Assembly (NCBI GenBank): GCA_029202545.1
Contig: CP119311.1
Span: 1,116,001-1,180,000, forward strand
Length of the DNA: 64,000 nucleotides
Source: Candidatus Pseudobacter hemicellulosilyticus
Lineage (GTDB): Bacteria; Bacteroidota; Bacteroidia; Chitinophagales; Chitinophagaceae
Direction: 5' to 3'
Numbering within the stretch: the stretch's first letter is position 1; each line of letters begins with the position of its first letter. This document shows positions 32,633 through 41,040 of this stretch, piece after piece. The notes below the pieces were generated by a model. That model was not told the origin of the DNA. It made no database searches and saw only the letters and a list, made by a program, of their open reading frames with translations. The translations under genes and the position numbers were made by a program.

Positions 32633-35600
32633 TTAATGGTGGCCACCTTCTGTTGCATGCGCTGCAGGAGCATGGGCCGCTTCTTTAACATGCGTTTCCC
32701 CGCTCAGGAAACCGCTGTTGCTGATCTCATCGCTGTTCCTCACTTTAGCCAGGTAGTTGATGTTCGGCACCACGTGGATCTGCTCCAGTGCGTAGAACTC
32801 ACGGTAGTTGTTGGAGCTCCGTACCTTGCTGATCATGCTCTCCGGGTTGTTTGCGTTACCGAACACGATAGCGTCGGCGGCGCAGGCCTGCTGACAGGCG
32901 GTCTGCACATCTTTGTCTTCCAGGGGACGGCCGGCTTTCTTGGCATTCAGCTTGCCTTCCTGCAGACGCTGTACGCAGAAAGAACATTTTTCAATCACAC
33001 CACGGCTGCGCACGGTAACATCCGGGTTCAGCACCATACGGGTGAGGCCGTCATTCATCATCAGCACCACATCATCCAGCTGGCCTTCATCTACCAGCGG
33101 CTGCTGGTTGTTGGCGAAGCTGTCGGCGCCGGTATAATCGGCCCAGTTGAAGCGACGTACTTTGAACGGACAGTTATTAGCGCAATATCTTGTACCGATA
33201 CAACGGTTGTAGGTCATCTGGTTCAACCCTTCGCTGCTGTGGTTGGTGGCAGCTACCGGACAAACGTTCTCACAGGGAGCATTGTCGCAATGCTGGCACA
33301 GCATAGGCTGGAATACGGTCTGGATGCTTTCGGGATCATTGGGGTTACCGCTGAAGTAACGGTCAATGCGCAGCCAGTGCATATCATGGTAGCGGGCTAC
33401 CTCATGCTTACCTACCACGGGGATATTATTTTCAGCGTTACAGGCCACTACGCAGGCGCCGCAACCATAACAGCTGTTGAGGTCAATGCTCATACCCCAT
33501 TTGATACCAGGACGCTCATAGGTGGGATACAGGGTACCATCCTTGGTTAAGCCTTCCACTCCACCAAAGTGCTTCAGCTCATGCTCGCGCTGGTTCAGGA
33601 TGATCTTAGGATCCTTTTTGAATTCGGCGAGGGTAGTTTCACGCAGCACTTCCTGGCGACCTTCATAACTGTTGTGCGTTTGCACCTGGGCAATTTTGTA
33701 GGTCTTGCTGGTCTTTGCCACTTCTACTTTATCAGCTACTGTCCATTCAACGGTAGAACCATTGAAGGCCAGGAGGGGGTACGCGTTCCTGCCAACAGGC
33801 TCTCCGCCGATGGCTACTACTGACCGGCCGATCTCTTTCACCCTGCCAAAACCTACAGCAACCGCTACAGTATCGGGCTGGGTACCGGGAATAATCAGTA
33901 CCGGCAGTTCCAGCTTCTGGTTGCCTACGGTCAGTTCCAGCACGGGCTTCATCACTTCCACCTCGTAGGTATCTGCCTGGCCGCTATTGCTGATATCAAT
34001 ATTAAACAGCTCTTTGGCCATCTGGGGAGATACCATAGCGTAGTTGTCCCAGGTAGCGCGGGTGATGGGATCGGGCATTTCCAGCAGCCAGGGGTTATTG
34101 GCCTGTTTGCCGTCGCCGATGGCTACTTTCTGGTAGATCACCAGTTCCACTTTCCCGGATTTTTTCAGGGCATTGGCAGCGGAAATGGCAGCAGCTACAG
34201 GAGCAGCGTTGAAAGAAGCGCCGGAAGCGGCAAGCGTAGTGGATTCCACCACACCGTCCTGCAGGGCTTTGTTATAGTTGTCCACACCACCGAGGCGGTT
34301 AGTCCAGAAATTCCGGAAATAAAGATCGTAGGTGGTGCTGTTACCGGTCCAGGTGAGCAGGGTGTCCTGGAAGGGCCTGGTCTGGAACAGCGGGTTAATG
34401 GTGGGCTGCATCATGCTGAAGAAACCGGCTTTGGGCTCGGCATCACCCCAGCTTTCGAGGAAGTGGGGAGCAGGCAGGATGAATTTGCAATGCTGGGTGG
34501 TCTCGTCCGGGCGATCGTTGAAGGAAACGCTCACCTTCACTTTTTCGAGTGCTTTGGTAAAGCGGGCTCCATCAAAATATTCATAAGACGGGTTCACACC
34601 GTATACCAGGAGGGCGCCTACCCTGCCTGCTTCCATATCGCTCACCAGCGCAGTCATATCGCTGTCGATACCCTGGTGGGTGAGGATGGGAGCGGCCCAG
34701 TTGATGGTAGTGCCGTTGGCGCCGATGGCCTCGTTAATGGCGTTGACAATGATCTGTACATTGGTATTGTGACTATCGCTCACAACCAGGGCTTTGCCTT
34801 TATTGGCAACCAGGTCTTTGGCGGCTTTCTCAATACCTTCTTTCAGCTTTCCGCTTACACCGGCAGCGCCCTGGCCGTTCACTGCGCTCAGTAAGGCGGC
34901 GGCAACTACACCGCCTTCAGAGGGGCGGTGTGTATATCTTTCGTCAGCATTGGCGCCGGTCATGGAGAGCATGCTCTCGAACTGGTAATGTTTGCTGAGA
35001 TCGGGATTGTTCTGATCAATCTTCCTGCCAGCAGTGTATCCCCGCTGGAATTCGATAGGGCTGAGCCAGGTGCCGAGGAAATCGGCGCCGAAGCTGACAA
35101 TCACCCGGGCATTCTCGAACTGGTAGGTGGGGATCGCTTTTTTACCGTAGGTGGCTTCGTTGGCCAGCAGCAGGGCGCTGTAGGAGATAGCGTCATACTG
35201 GACATGGCGGCCGCCAGGGTATTTGGTAAGGAAGTCGGCTACGATCTGTTTTGTGGTAGGGGAAGTGATAGTGCTGGTCAGCAATACCACGGGAGCACCG
35301 CCCAGCGCACCTAATGCATCAGCCACCATTTTATCGATGGCCTCATAGGCGGCAGCCGAGCCGTTTGCCATAGGGTGACGTAAACGGGCCGTATCATACA
35401 GATCGAGGACAGATGCCTGCACCCTGGCGGTTGTTGCGCCTTTGGTATAGGATGACAGGGTATTTCCTTCGATCTTGATGGGCCTTCCGTCGCGCACTTT
35501 GGCTACAACGGGAATAGCTTCACCACCACTTACATAGGTGGTAGCGTAGTAATCAGCTACGCCGGGCACCATGTTTTCGGGTTTATTGACATAAGGGATC

Positions 35601-35824
35601 GCCTTTCTTACGGGGGTTTCACAGCTGGCGGCGGCCATAGCGGCTGCCGTGCTGAAACCTAAGTATTTAAGGAAATCCCTGCGGGTTGCGGAAGAGTCGG
35701 CTAATCCTTTTCCATCGGCACTTTCAAAAGGCAGGTCCTCCTGAAATTCATTCTCTGCCAGTTTTTGGTGGGTCTCACTGTTATTGAGCTCTGTGAAACT
35801 CTGCCAGTACTTTTTTTTAGCCAT
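32633..35824 (-). CDS. actB: Alternative Complex III subunit ActB (molybdopterin-type/iron-sulfur fusion)
   Basis: A 1063-residue subunit combining a molybdopterin oxidoreductase-like domain with an iron-sulfur domain, periplasmic in Alternative Complex III. A Tat-like motif ATRRDFLKYLGF is at about residues 46-57, displaced from the N-terminus as usual for this family. The first 700 residues resemble the molybdenum enzyme fold, though in characterised complexes the cofactor is missing. The C-terminal third has four cysteine groups for clusters: CYGCGACVVAC, CQHCDNAPCENVC, CIGTRYCANNC and CSFCVQRL with a late CQQAC. Electrons from quinol pass through them toward the hemes of ActA. It follows actA by 64 nt. 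Confidence 0.95.
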   Translation of the reverse strand: MAKKKYWQSFTELNNSETHQKLAENEFQEDLPFESADGKGLADSSATRRDFLKYLGFSTAAAMAAASCETPVRKAIPYVNKPENMVPGVADYYATTYVSGGEAIPVVAKVRDGRPIKIEGNTLSSYTKGATTARVQASVLDLYDTARLRHPMANGSAAAYEAIDKMVADALGALGGAPVVLLTSTITSPTTKQIVADFLTKYPGGRHVQYDAISYSALLLANEATYGKKAIPTYQFENARVIVSFGADFLGTWLSPIEFQRGYTAGRKIDQNNPDLSKHYQFESMLSMTGANADERYTHRPSEGGVVAAALLSAVNGQGAAGVSGKLKEGIEKAAKDLVANKGKALVVSDSHNTNVQIIVNAINEAIGANGTTINWAAPILTHQGIDSDMTALVSDMEAGRVGALLVYGVNPSYEYFDGARFTKALEKVKVSVSFNDRPDETTQHCKFILPAPHFLESWGDAEPKAGFFSMMQPTINPLFQTRPFQDTLLTWTGNSTTYDLYFRNFWTNRLGGVDNYNKALQDGVVESTTLAASGASFNAAPVAAAISAANALKKSGKVELVIYQKVAIGDGKQANNPWLLEMPDPITRATWDNYAMVSPQMAKELFNIDISNSGQADTYEVEVMKPVLELTVGNQKLELPVLIIPGTQPDTVAVAVGFGRVKEIGRSVVAIGGEPVGRNAYPLLAFNGSTVEWTVADKVEVAKTSKTYKIAQVQTHNSYEGRQEVLRETTLAEFKKDPKIILNQREHELKHFGGVEGLTKDGTLYPTYERPGIKWGMSIDLNSCYGCGACVVACNAENNIPVVGKHEVARYHDMHWLRIDRYFSGNPNDPESIQTVFQPMLCQHCDNAPCENVCPVAATNHSSEGLNQMTYNRCIGTRYCANNCPFKVRRFNWADYTGADSFANNQQPLVDEGQLDDVVLMMNDGLTRMVLNPDVTVRSRGVIEKCSFCVQRLQEGKLNAKKAGRPLEDKDVQTACQQACAADAIVFGNANNPESMISKVRSSNNYREFYALEQIHVVPNINYLAKVRNSDEISNSGFLSGETHVKEAAHAPAAHATEGGHH

Positions 35825-35888
35825 TTATGTAAGATTTGAAAAATTTGCGAATTGTGAACGTTTAATCATCGGGTACGGTACACGGCTA

Positions 35889-37151
35889 TTAGTAGTGACA
35901 TTTCTGACACTCCAGCCCACCAATATCACTTACAGTCACACTGTCACGGGTCTTGTTCTTGATCTCGTTGTGGTACTTTTCGTAAATGCTGTAGAACTTG
36001 TTGCCATTGCCCTTGTCATCCACGAAGTCCACTTTGGTTTCCCGGTGACAGTTCACGCACCAGCCCATGCTCAGTTCGGCAACCTGTTTTACTTCATGCA
36101 TATTGTTGATCTCACCGTGGCAGGTCTGGCACTGTACTTTACCGGCCCTTACGTGCTGGGAGTGGTTGAAGTAAACGTGGTCAGGCAGGTTGTGGATCTT
36201 CACCCACTCAACGGCTTTGCCTTCGCTTGTATATTGTTTCTTCTCAGGATCATAACCGGCAGCGGCATAGATCTTCTGGATCTCGGCGGTACCATCCACC
36301 TCTTTGCCTTCTTCGTTGTAGATCGGTTCGCCGGTGTATTCTGTGATGGTGAGGTGACAGTTCATACAGACATTCACAGAAGGAATGCTGGCCTGTTTGC
36401 TTTCCCAGGCGCCGCCGTGACAGTACAGACAGTTGATCTGGTTGGTGCCGGCGTGTACTTTGTGGGAGTAGTAGATAGGTTGTTCAGGCTGGTAATCTTT
36501 CCTGCGGTCCAGGCCGATAGCGCCTTTTACCACGAAGAAGCCGCCTACAACAAACAATACCAGGGTAAGCAGGGCGATATAAGTTTTATTACGGTAGAAA
36601 GGAATGGGCTCCTGCGCAGGGATACCGTCTTTGTCATCCGCCAGTTTTTTCAGGTTGCTGTTCACCTGCAGCATCACCAGGGCTACTACAGCGAGGATCA
36701 GCGTCAATACACCATACAGGATGGCGTTGTCAGATTCACCGTATTCAGCTTTACCGGGGGTTTCGCCGGTGGCTTTGTTAGCGGCAGGGGCCTTGAACTC
36801 ACGAATGTATTTCAGGATCGCTTCAATCTCATCATCGGTCATGTTGGGATATACGTTCATCGGGGTCCTGTTCCATTTCTGGAAGAGGTCGTTGAAGTAT
36901 TTGTTGCCCGAGGCCAGGACCTTCTGGTTGTTGCGGATCCAGTCATGCAACAGCTTCTTGTCCGGTACACGCTCCTCTACGCCTTTCAGCGCGGGACCAG
37001 TCAGGTCTTTGTCCACACGGTGGCAGGTACCACAATTATTATTAAACAAAGCTGCTCCATCCTGCGCGGCCAACTTATTTCCGAACGACAATGCTGTAAT
37101 CAATAATACACTGAAGAGGGTCCGTTTGACAATTGGTCTGTGATCAATCAT
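35889..37151 (-). CDS. actA: Alternative Complex III subunit ActA with extra cytochrome c domain
   Basis: A 420-residue multiheme cytochrome c. Six CxxCH motifs are present: CGTCH in an N-terminal class I-like cytochrome domain (about residues 30-115), then CLYCH, CMNCH, CQTCH, CVNCH and CQKCH in the classic pentaheme ActA part. Two hydrophobic helices (about 145-167 and 190-213) separate the two parts. A signal peptide ends near LAAQD. The pentaheme part collects electrons from ActB; the N-terminal domain may hand them to the oxidase. It is the first gene of the 12-gene operon, with a 271-nt upstream region holding the promoter. Confidence 0.94.
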   Translation of the reverse strand: MIDHRPIVKRTLFSVLLITALSFGNKLAAQDGAALFNNNCGTCHRVDKDLTGPALKGVEERVPDKKLLHDWIRNNQKVLASGNKYFNDLFQKWNRTPMNVYPNMTDDEIEAILKYIREFKAPAANKATGETPGKAEYGESDNAILYGVLTLILAVVALVMLQVNSNLKKLADDKDGIPAQEPIPFYRNKTYIALLTLVLFVVGGFFVVKGAIGLDRRKDYQPEQPIYYSHKVHAGTNQINCLYCHGGAWESKQASIPSVNVCMNCHLTITEYTGEPIYNEEGKEVDGTAEIQKIYAAAGYDPEKKQYTSEGKAVEWVKIHNLPDHVYFNHSQHVRAGKVQCQTCHGEINNMHEVKQVAELSMGWCVNCHRETKVDFVDDKGNGNKFYSIYEKYHNEIKNKTRDSVTVSDIGGLECQKCHY

Positions 37152-37422
37152 ATCAGTTGAATATGACGAGATTATGTGGAAAAATTTCCTGAATTGGCTG
37201 CAAAAATAAGTCAGGATTTCAACAAAATATCAACATGTTTAAAATTTTTTTAACACAGGCTGGGCGCGGGTTTCAGCCGATTTTTGAAAGGTTTGTTTAA
37301 TGTGTCATGACATTTATGTCACGTTTTTGTCAGTGTGAAAAAAAATTCCTGATCCGTCGCAATAATCTGGAAAATTTGTTGTAGGTGTTTGTATATGGTC
37401 ATTTTACTGCACTTTTGCGTCC
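37152..37422. promoter_or_regulatory. Divergent control region of the respiratory operon and purN fusion
   Basis: AT-rich, without a gene. It contains three TGTCA repeats (37303, 37317 and 37328), the first inside the perfect palindrome TGTCATGACA (37303-37312), a likely regulator site. A CACTTTTG box at 37410-37417 (7 of 8 of TAnnTTTG) ends 5 nt before the ATG at 37423. Confidence 0.5.
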
Positions 37423-38310
37423 ATGTTCCAAAGGCTACAACAAAAATGGAAAGTCAGCGCCTGGCGCGTTCTCATTATCCTCATCACCTTCGCCACAGGC
37501 GGCAGCCTCTGCGGTTATCTCGGCAGGCAGATCCTTGCCTGGCTTGACATTGAGCAGAACCTGATCAGGATCCCCCTCTACATTATTATTGTAACGCTGC
37601 TCTGGCCCCTTTGCGTATTGCTGATCAGCATTCCCCTGGGACAGTTCGGCTTTTTTACCCGTTACCTCGCCCGGATGGGCCGGCGCATGGGTATTGGCCC
37701 AAAACCCACCAGCAACACCGATGTTGCCCCCTTCCGATTGGCCGTCTTCGCCTCCGGCGCAGGCTCCAACGCCCAGCAGCTCATCAACCATTTCCGCCAT
37801 CACCCAACCATCAAAGTAGGGCTTATTGTTTGCAATAAACCCGGAGCAGGCGTACTGAACATTGCGCAAACTGAAAAAATACCGGTGCTGCTGATAGAAA
37901 AGGAAACATTTTTCCGGGGCAATGGCTATGTGGATGAGCTGAAGGCGGAACAGATCGACTTTATCGTACTGGCCGGCTTTCTCTGGAAATTACCCGCTGT
38001 CCTGGTAAAAGCCTACAGCGGCAGAATGGTGAACATCCACCCCGCCCTCCTGCCCAATTATGGCGGTAAGGGTATGTACGGCATGTTTGTACATGCCGCC
38101 GTGATTGCCGCCAAAGAGAAGGAAAGCGGTATCAGCATCCATTTTGTGGACGAAGTATACGATCATGGCGCCGTCATCTTCCAGGCTACCTGCCCCATCG
38201 GGCCTAAGGATACAGCAGAATCGCTGGCGCAAAAGATCCATGCACTGGAACATGCTCATTACCCCCACGTGATTGAGGAAGTGGTCACTAAACTGCAAAA
38301 AACCCGTTAA
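37423..38310 (+). CDS. purN: DUF6787 membrane domain fused to phosphoribosylglycinamide formyltransferase
   Basis: Two proteins in one frame of 295 residues. Residues 1-95 match the small Bacteroidota membrane family I know as DUF6787: KWKVSAWRVLIILITFATGGSLCGYLGR, then a second helix, PLYIIIVTLLWPLCVLLISIPLGQFGFF. From about 103 on is GAR transformylase, which transfers a formyl group from 10-formyltetrahydrofolate to GAR in purine synthesis: AVFASGAGSNAQQLI, VCNKPGAGVL, the catalytic NIHPALLPNYGGKG (asparagine and histidine) and HFVDEVYDHGAVIFQ with the catalytic aspartate. No stop or frameshift lies between them. The fusion would tether purine synthesis to the inner membrane. Confidence 0.9.
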   Translation: MFQRLQQKWKVSAWRVLIILITFATGGSLCGYLGRQILAWLDIEQNLIRIPLYIIIVTLLWPLCVLLISIPLGQFGFFTRYLARMGRRMGIGPKPTSNTDVAPFRLAVFASGAGSNAQQLINHFRHHPTIKVGLIVCNKPGAGVLNIAQTEKIPVLLIEKETFFRGNGYVDELKAEQIDFIVLAGFLWKLPAVLVKAYSGRMVNIHPALLPNYGGKGMYGMFVHAAVIAAKEKESGISIHFVDEVYDHGAVIFQATCPIGPKDTAESLAQKIHALEHAHYPHVIEEVVTKLQKTR

Positions 38311-38375
38311 ATAGACCGGCTCATCCCGTAGGATCGCTATCTTGCCGTCCGACTTTACCCCCAAACAGGTCATAT

Positions 38376-39137
38376 TTGCGAAAAGGAACTATCATATGGG
38401 TGCTTTGCCTGCTGCTAAGCGGCAGCCAGGTCCTGGGTCAGGCAAAGGTCCGGGTATCCGGACGGGTTTTTGATATGTCCAAGGTCACTCCCCTGGGTTA
38501 TGTCAGCATACTCAGTAATTCCGGCGCCGGCACCCTCACCGATACCCTGGGCAGGTATGCCATCCTGCTGGCGGAAACAGATTCCCTCTGGTTTTCCTAC
38601 CTGGGAAAGCCAACGCCTAAATATGCGGTTAAGAATATTCCCAATGTATTTGCCTTCGAGATAGCCCTGCACGTTAATGTCACCGAACTGAAACAGGTGA
38701 TGGTAAAGCCCCGCGATTATATCCAGGATTCTATCCAGAACCGCCTGGACTATGCCAAGGTCTTTAACTGGAATAAACCGGGCATCGGTATCAGCACCAG
38801 CCCTGGCGGTGGCGTAGGACTGGATATCGGCCAACTGGTGGATATGTTCAAGTTCCGTCGCAACAAAAGGATGCAGGGCTTCCAGGATCGCCTGCTGCGG
38901 GAGGAGGAAGAAAAGTACATCGACCACCGCTTCAGCCGCCCGCTTGTTGTGCGGCTCACCGGCCTGCGCGGCGTTGAGCTCGACAGCTTTATCGTCCGTT
39001 ACCGGCCCAATGTCTATTTTGTCCAGTTCACCACGGATTATGAACTGCAAGCCTATATCAAGGATTGTTACCGGGAATACAAACAGGGATTACCACCTAA
39101 CCCCGCCCGGAGACCGGAAGACCCCATCTATCCTTAA
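38376..39137 (+). CDS. Exported protein with carboxypeptidase-like regulatory domain
   Basis: A 253-residue protein with a signal peptide (about residues 1-20, ending VLGQA), then a CarboxypepD_reg-like beta domain (VRVSGRVFDMSKVTPLGYVSILSNSGAGTLTDTLGRYAI) like that at the N-terminus of SusC receptors, and a charged C-terminal part (KFRRNKRMQGFQDRLLREEEEKYIDHRF). Many such stand-alone proteins occur in Bacteroidota; the function is unknown. The start is uncertain: the frame's first start is a TTG that falls inside a CATATTTG promoter-like box. GTG at 38400 is possible but would leave a poor signal peptide. Confidence 0.78.
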   Translation: MRKGTIIWVLCLLLSGSQVLGQAKVRVSGRVFDMSKVTPLGYVSILSNSGAGTLTDTLGRYAILLAETDSLWFSYLGKPTPKYAVKNIPNVFAFEIALHVNVTELKQVMVKPRDYIQDSIQNRLDYAKVFNWNKPGIGISTSPGGGVGLDIGQLVDMFKFRRNKRMQGFQDRLLREEEEKYIDHRFSRPLVVRLTGLRGVELDSFIVRYRPNVYFVQFTTDYELQAYIKDCYREYKQGLPPNPARRPEDPIYP

Positions 39138-39200
39138 TTTTCATTACCCCATATAGCTCAAAACTTTAACTTAGCATCCTCACTGCAAAAAAGTATTGTC

Positions 39201-39746
39201 ATGGATCAACTGAACTTAGGCATCGGCACCCGCCTGCAACATACCCATTATGGTCCCGGCGTAATTGTCGGCATCCGCTACGCTATCTACCTGATCTCTT
39301 TTATCAATCATGGCATTAAAGAAATAGACAAGAACGACTCCAACCTGGATGAGATCATTCCCGAAAACGTGACGGAAGAAATAGAAACGCATAGTGATGT
39401 AGAGAAGTCACTGCTGAAGATCCTGCGCCTCTGGGGTGGCTTTTCCGAGAATGTTCCACTGGGTGAACGCTGGCTGGGCGGCACCATGATCCTGCAGCCG
39501 GCCGATAAAAGCCAGAAACCCAAGGACATTCCCATTGACGTCTTCTTCCATAAAATTGTCATGCTCCGCGACCGGCTCCGCGTACTGGAGCAGCAGGTCA
39601 ACGCCCACAAAAAACTGAGCGACGAGGACAAAGTGAATATGCAGCAGTATATCACGCGGATCTACGGGTCCCTGACCACCTTCAATGTGCTGTTCCGGAA
39701 TAAGGAGCAGTGGTTTGTGGGTGATAAGGGAGCAAAAGAGGATTGA
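39201..39746 (+). CDS. Protein with UvrD-tudor-like N-terminal motif, unknown function
   Basis: A 181-residue soluble protein. The first 40 residues, LGIGTRLQHTHYGPGVIVGIRYAIYLISFINHG, resemble the small SH3/tudor-like domain found at the end of UvrD/PcrA helicases (the pattern G-x-x-V-x-H-x-x-Y-G-x-G), which contacts RNA polymerase or DNA. The remainder is helical and charged, with a final segment KIVMLRDRLRVLEQQVNAHKK that could be a coiled coil. I do not recognise the full family. It ends 27 nt before the left arm of the hairpin now split by the IS element. Confidence 0.72.
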   Translation: MDQLNLGIGTRLQHTHYGPGVIVGIRYAIYLISFINHGIKEIDKNDSNLDEIIPENVTEEIETHSDVEKSLLKILRLWGGFSENVPLGERWLGGTMILQPADKSQKPKDIPIDVFFHKIVMLRDRLRVLEQQVNAHKKLSDEDKVNMQQYITRIYGSLTTFNVLFRNKEQWFVGDKGAKED

Positions 39747-39773
39747 TTAACAAATTATGCATACTGTAATTTT

Positions 39774-39796
39774 CCTGATTAGAAAAACCGCTTATA
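39774..39796. terminator. Left half of a hairpin split by the IS element
   Basis: CCTGATTAGAAAAACCGCTT (39774-39793) is nearly complementary to AGCAGTTTTTTATTCAGG (41041-41058) on the far side of the IS. Joined over one copy of the ATA duplication they form a terminator-like hairpin for the gene ending at 39746. Confidence 0.7.
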
Positions 39797-39808
39797 TATA
39801 ATACTCCC
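39797..39808. repeat. IS left inverted repeat
   Basis: TATAATACTCCC, complementary to 41026-41037 in inverted orientation. The ATA at 39794-39796 is the left copy of the target duplication. Confidence 0.85.
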
Positions 39809-39847
39809 CTGATTTAAGACCACCAGGCTGGATATTTAAGTTATAAA

Positions 39848-40618
39848 TCAAGCAGCTTGCTGCAAAGATCTTTGATATCGTTCATTGGGTGTTTCACAGG
39901 TGGTATGATGAATTTTGTCATGATAGTAGCCGATATGGTTTTGAACTCCTTCTAACAGTTCAAAACCATCTTCGGCGGGATTTAAGTAGACATAATCGTA
40001 TTTCAAGGATTTCCAGAAACGTTCAATCCACACATTATCGAGGGCTCTCCCTTTCCCATCCATAGATGCAAGTATTTGTTCCCCCTCGAGATACTGTGTC
40101 CATACGGCACTGGTATATTGACAACCCTGATCAGAATTGATGATCTCTGGCTTGCCATGTTGGAGTATTGCGTCTTGCAGTACTTCTTTACACCAGGTGG
40201 CTGCTAAAGAGTTACTGATGCCCCATCCAACAATCCGGCGGCTGTATATATCCATGATCGCCGTCAGATACATAAATCCTGTACGCATTGGGATATAAGT
40301 GATGTCGGTCGACCAAACTTGATTGGCACGGGTAATCTTCATCCCTTTGAGCAAATACGGTTTTATAAACTGCTTCAATCCTTGCTTCGTCAGATTCTTT
40401 CGGCGGTAAATAGTCTGGCGTCCCATTATTTTCAACAAGCGCCTGATCCGCTTGGGGCCAACCTGGTAGCCTTTGTTGCGAAAATAGTAAACCAGCGATA
40501 CTACACCTTCCGTTGGATGCATAGTCAGGTGCTTATCCATGATCTCCATCATCTTAATGTTCTCCGGCTTCTCTCCAATAGGTTTATAATACAGTGTACT
40601 GCGGTTTACTGTAAGCAA
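39848..40618 (-). CDS. IS3-family transposase OrfB (DDE integrase)
   Basis: The catalytic half of the IS3 transposase, 256 residues from its first methionine. The retroviral-integrase-like core has WSTDITYIP (first aspartate), INSDQGCQYTS (second aspartate) and DNVWIERFWKSLK (glutamate), so the DDE triad is complete; an HTH_21 domain precedes it. The frame is open upstream to the end of OrfA and lies in the -1 frame relative to it. It is therefore probably made as an OrfAB fusion by programmed frameshifting at the A-rich stretch TTAAAAAAAAGC near 40705, rather than from the methionine listed. Confidence 0.93.
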   Translation of the reverse strand: MLTVNRSTLYYKPIGEKPENIKMMEIMDKHLTMHPTEGVVSLVYYFRNKGYQVGPKRIRRLLKIMGRQTIYRRKNLTKQGLKQFIKPYLLKGMKITRANQVWSTDITYIPMRTGFMYLTAIMDIYSRRIVGWGISNSLAATWCKEVLQDAILQHGKPEIINSDQGCQYTSAVWTQYLEGEQILASMDGKGRALDNVWIERFWKSLKYDYVYLNPAEDGFELLEGVQNHIGYYHDKIHHTTCETPNERYQRSLQQAA

Positions 40619-40680
40619 TTCACACTGCCGGCGAACAGATATTTGCTTGGTACGTGGATTGACAAGGCTGGCCCGATCGG

Positions 40681-40971
40681 CTACCCCCCAAGTTTCTTGA
40701 AGCTTTTTTTTAAGAACTCATTCTCTACCTTGAGCTGCCCGATTTGGGCATATAACTCCTGGGTATCTACGGAGGGCTCCTCTGTCTTATCAGGCTTTTC
40801 AAAGGCCGCACTCATATTAGCCAAGAATTCGGCCTTCCAGCGTGCGATAATAACCTGGTTCACCTCGTATTTTGTGGCCAGCTCTGCGAGCGTAACCTGC
40901 CCCTTAATTGCTTCCAGAGCCACTTTGGCTTTGAAGGAAGGACTGAATTTTCTTCGTGTTTGCTTTTTCAT
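40681..40971 (-). CDS. IS3-family transposase OrfA
   Basis: A 96-residue DNA-binding protein. The helix-turn-helix reads KVALEAIKGQVTLAELATKYEVNQVIIARWK (about residues 15-45), and a leucine-zipper region follows (ELYAQIGQLKVENEFLKKSFKK) that mediates dimer formation. The run of eight A just before its end is the expected slippery site for -1 frameshifting into OrfB. It binds the terminal repeats and regulates transposition. Confidence 0.93.
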   Translation of the reverse strand: MKKQTRRKFSPSFKAKVALEAIKGQVTLAELATKYEVNQVIIARWKAEFLANMSAAFEKPDKTEEPSVDTQELYAQIGQLKVENEFLKKSFKKLGG

Positions 40972-41025
40972 TCGAGCTTGTTAAATTACTGAATATTTTT
41001 AACTAAGCCCGTGGTCCGATTTTAA

Positions 41026-41037
41026 GGGAGTATTATA
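41026..41037. repeat. IS right inverted repeat
   Basis: GGGAGTATTATA, the inverted copy of the left end. ATA at 41038-41040 is the right copy of the target duplication. Confidence 0.85.
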
Positions 41038-41040
41038 ATA

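Larger units (their letters stand above)
39797..41037 (-). mobile_element. IS3-family insertion sequence, apparently intact
   Basis: A 1241-bp element on the minus strand with two overlapping-frame transposase genes. The ends carry 12-bp perfect inverted repeats (TATAATACTCCC at 39797-39808 and its complement at 41026-41037), with similarity extending inward (GACCAC near base 24). A 3-bp direct repeat ATA flanks it (39794-39796 and 41038-41040), the expected target duplication. Both frames are complete and the catalytic residues present, so it may be active or recently moved. It is inserted at the centre of a hairpin between a housekeeping gene and an AT-rich tract with a Shedu-like gene. Confidence 0.93.
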
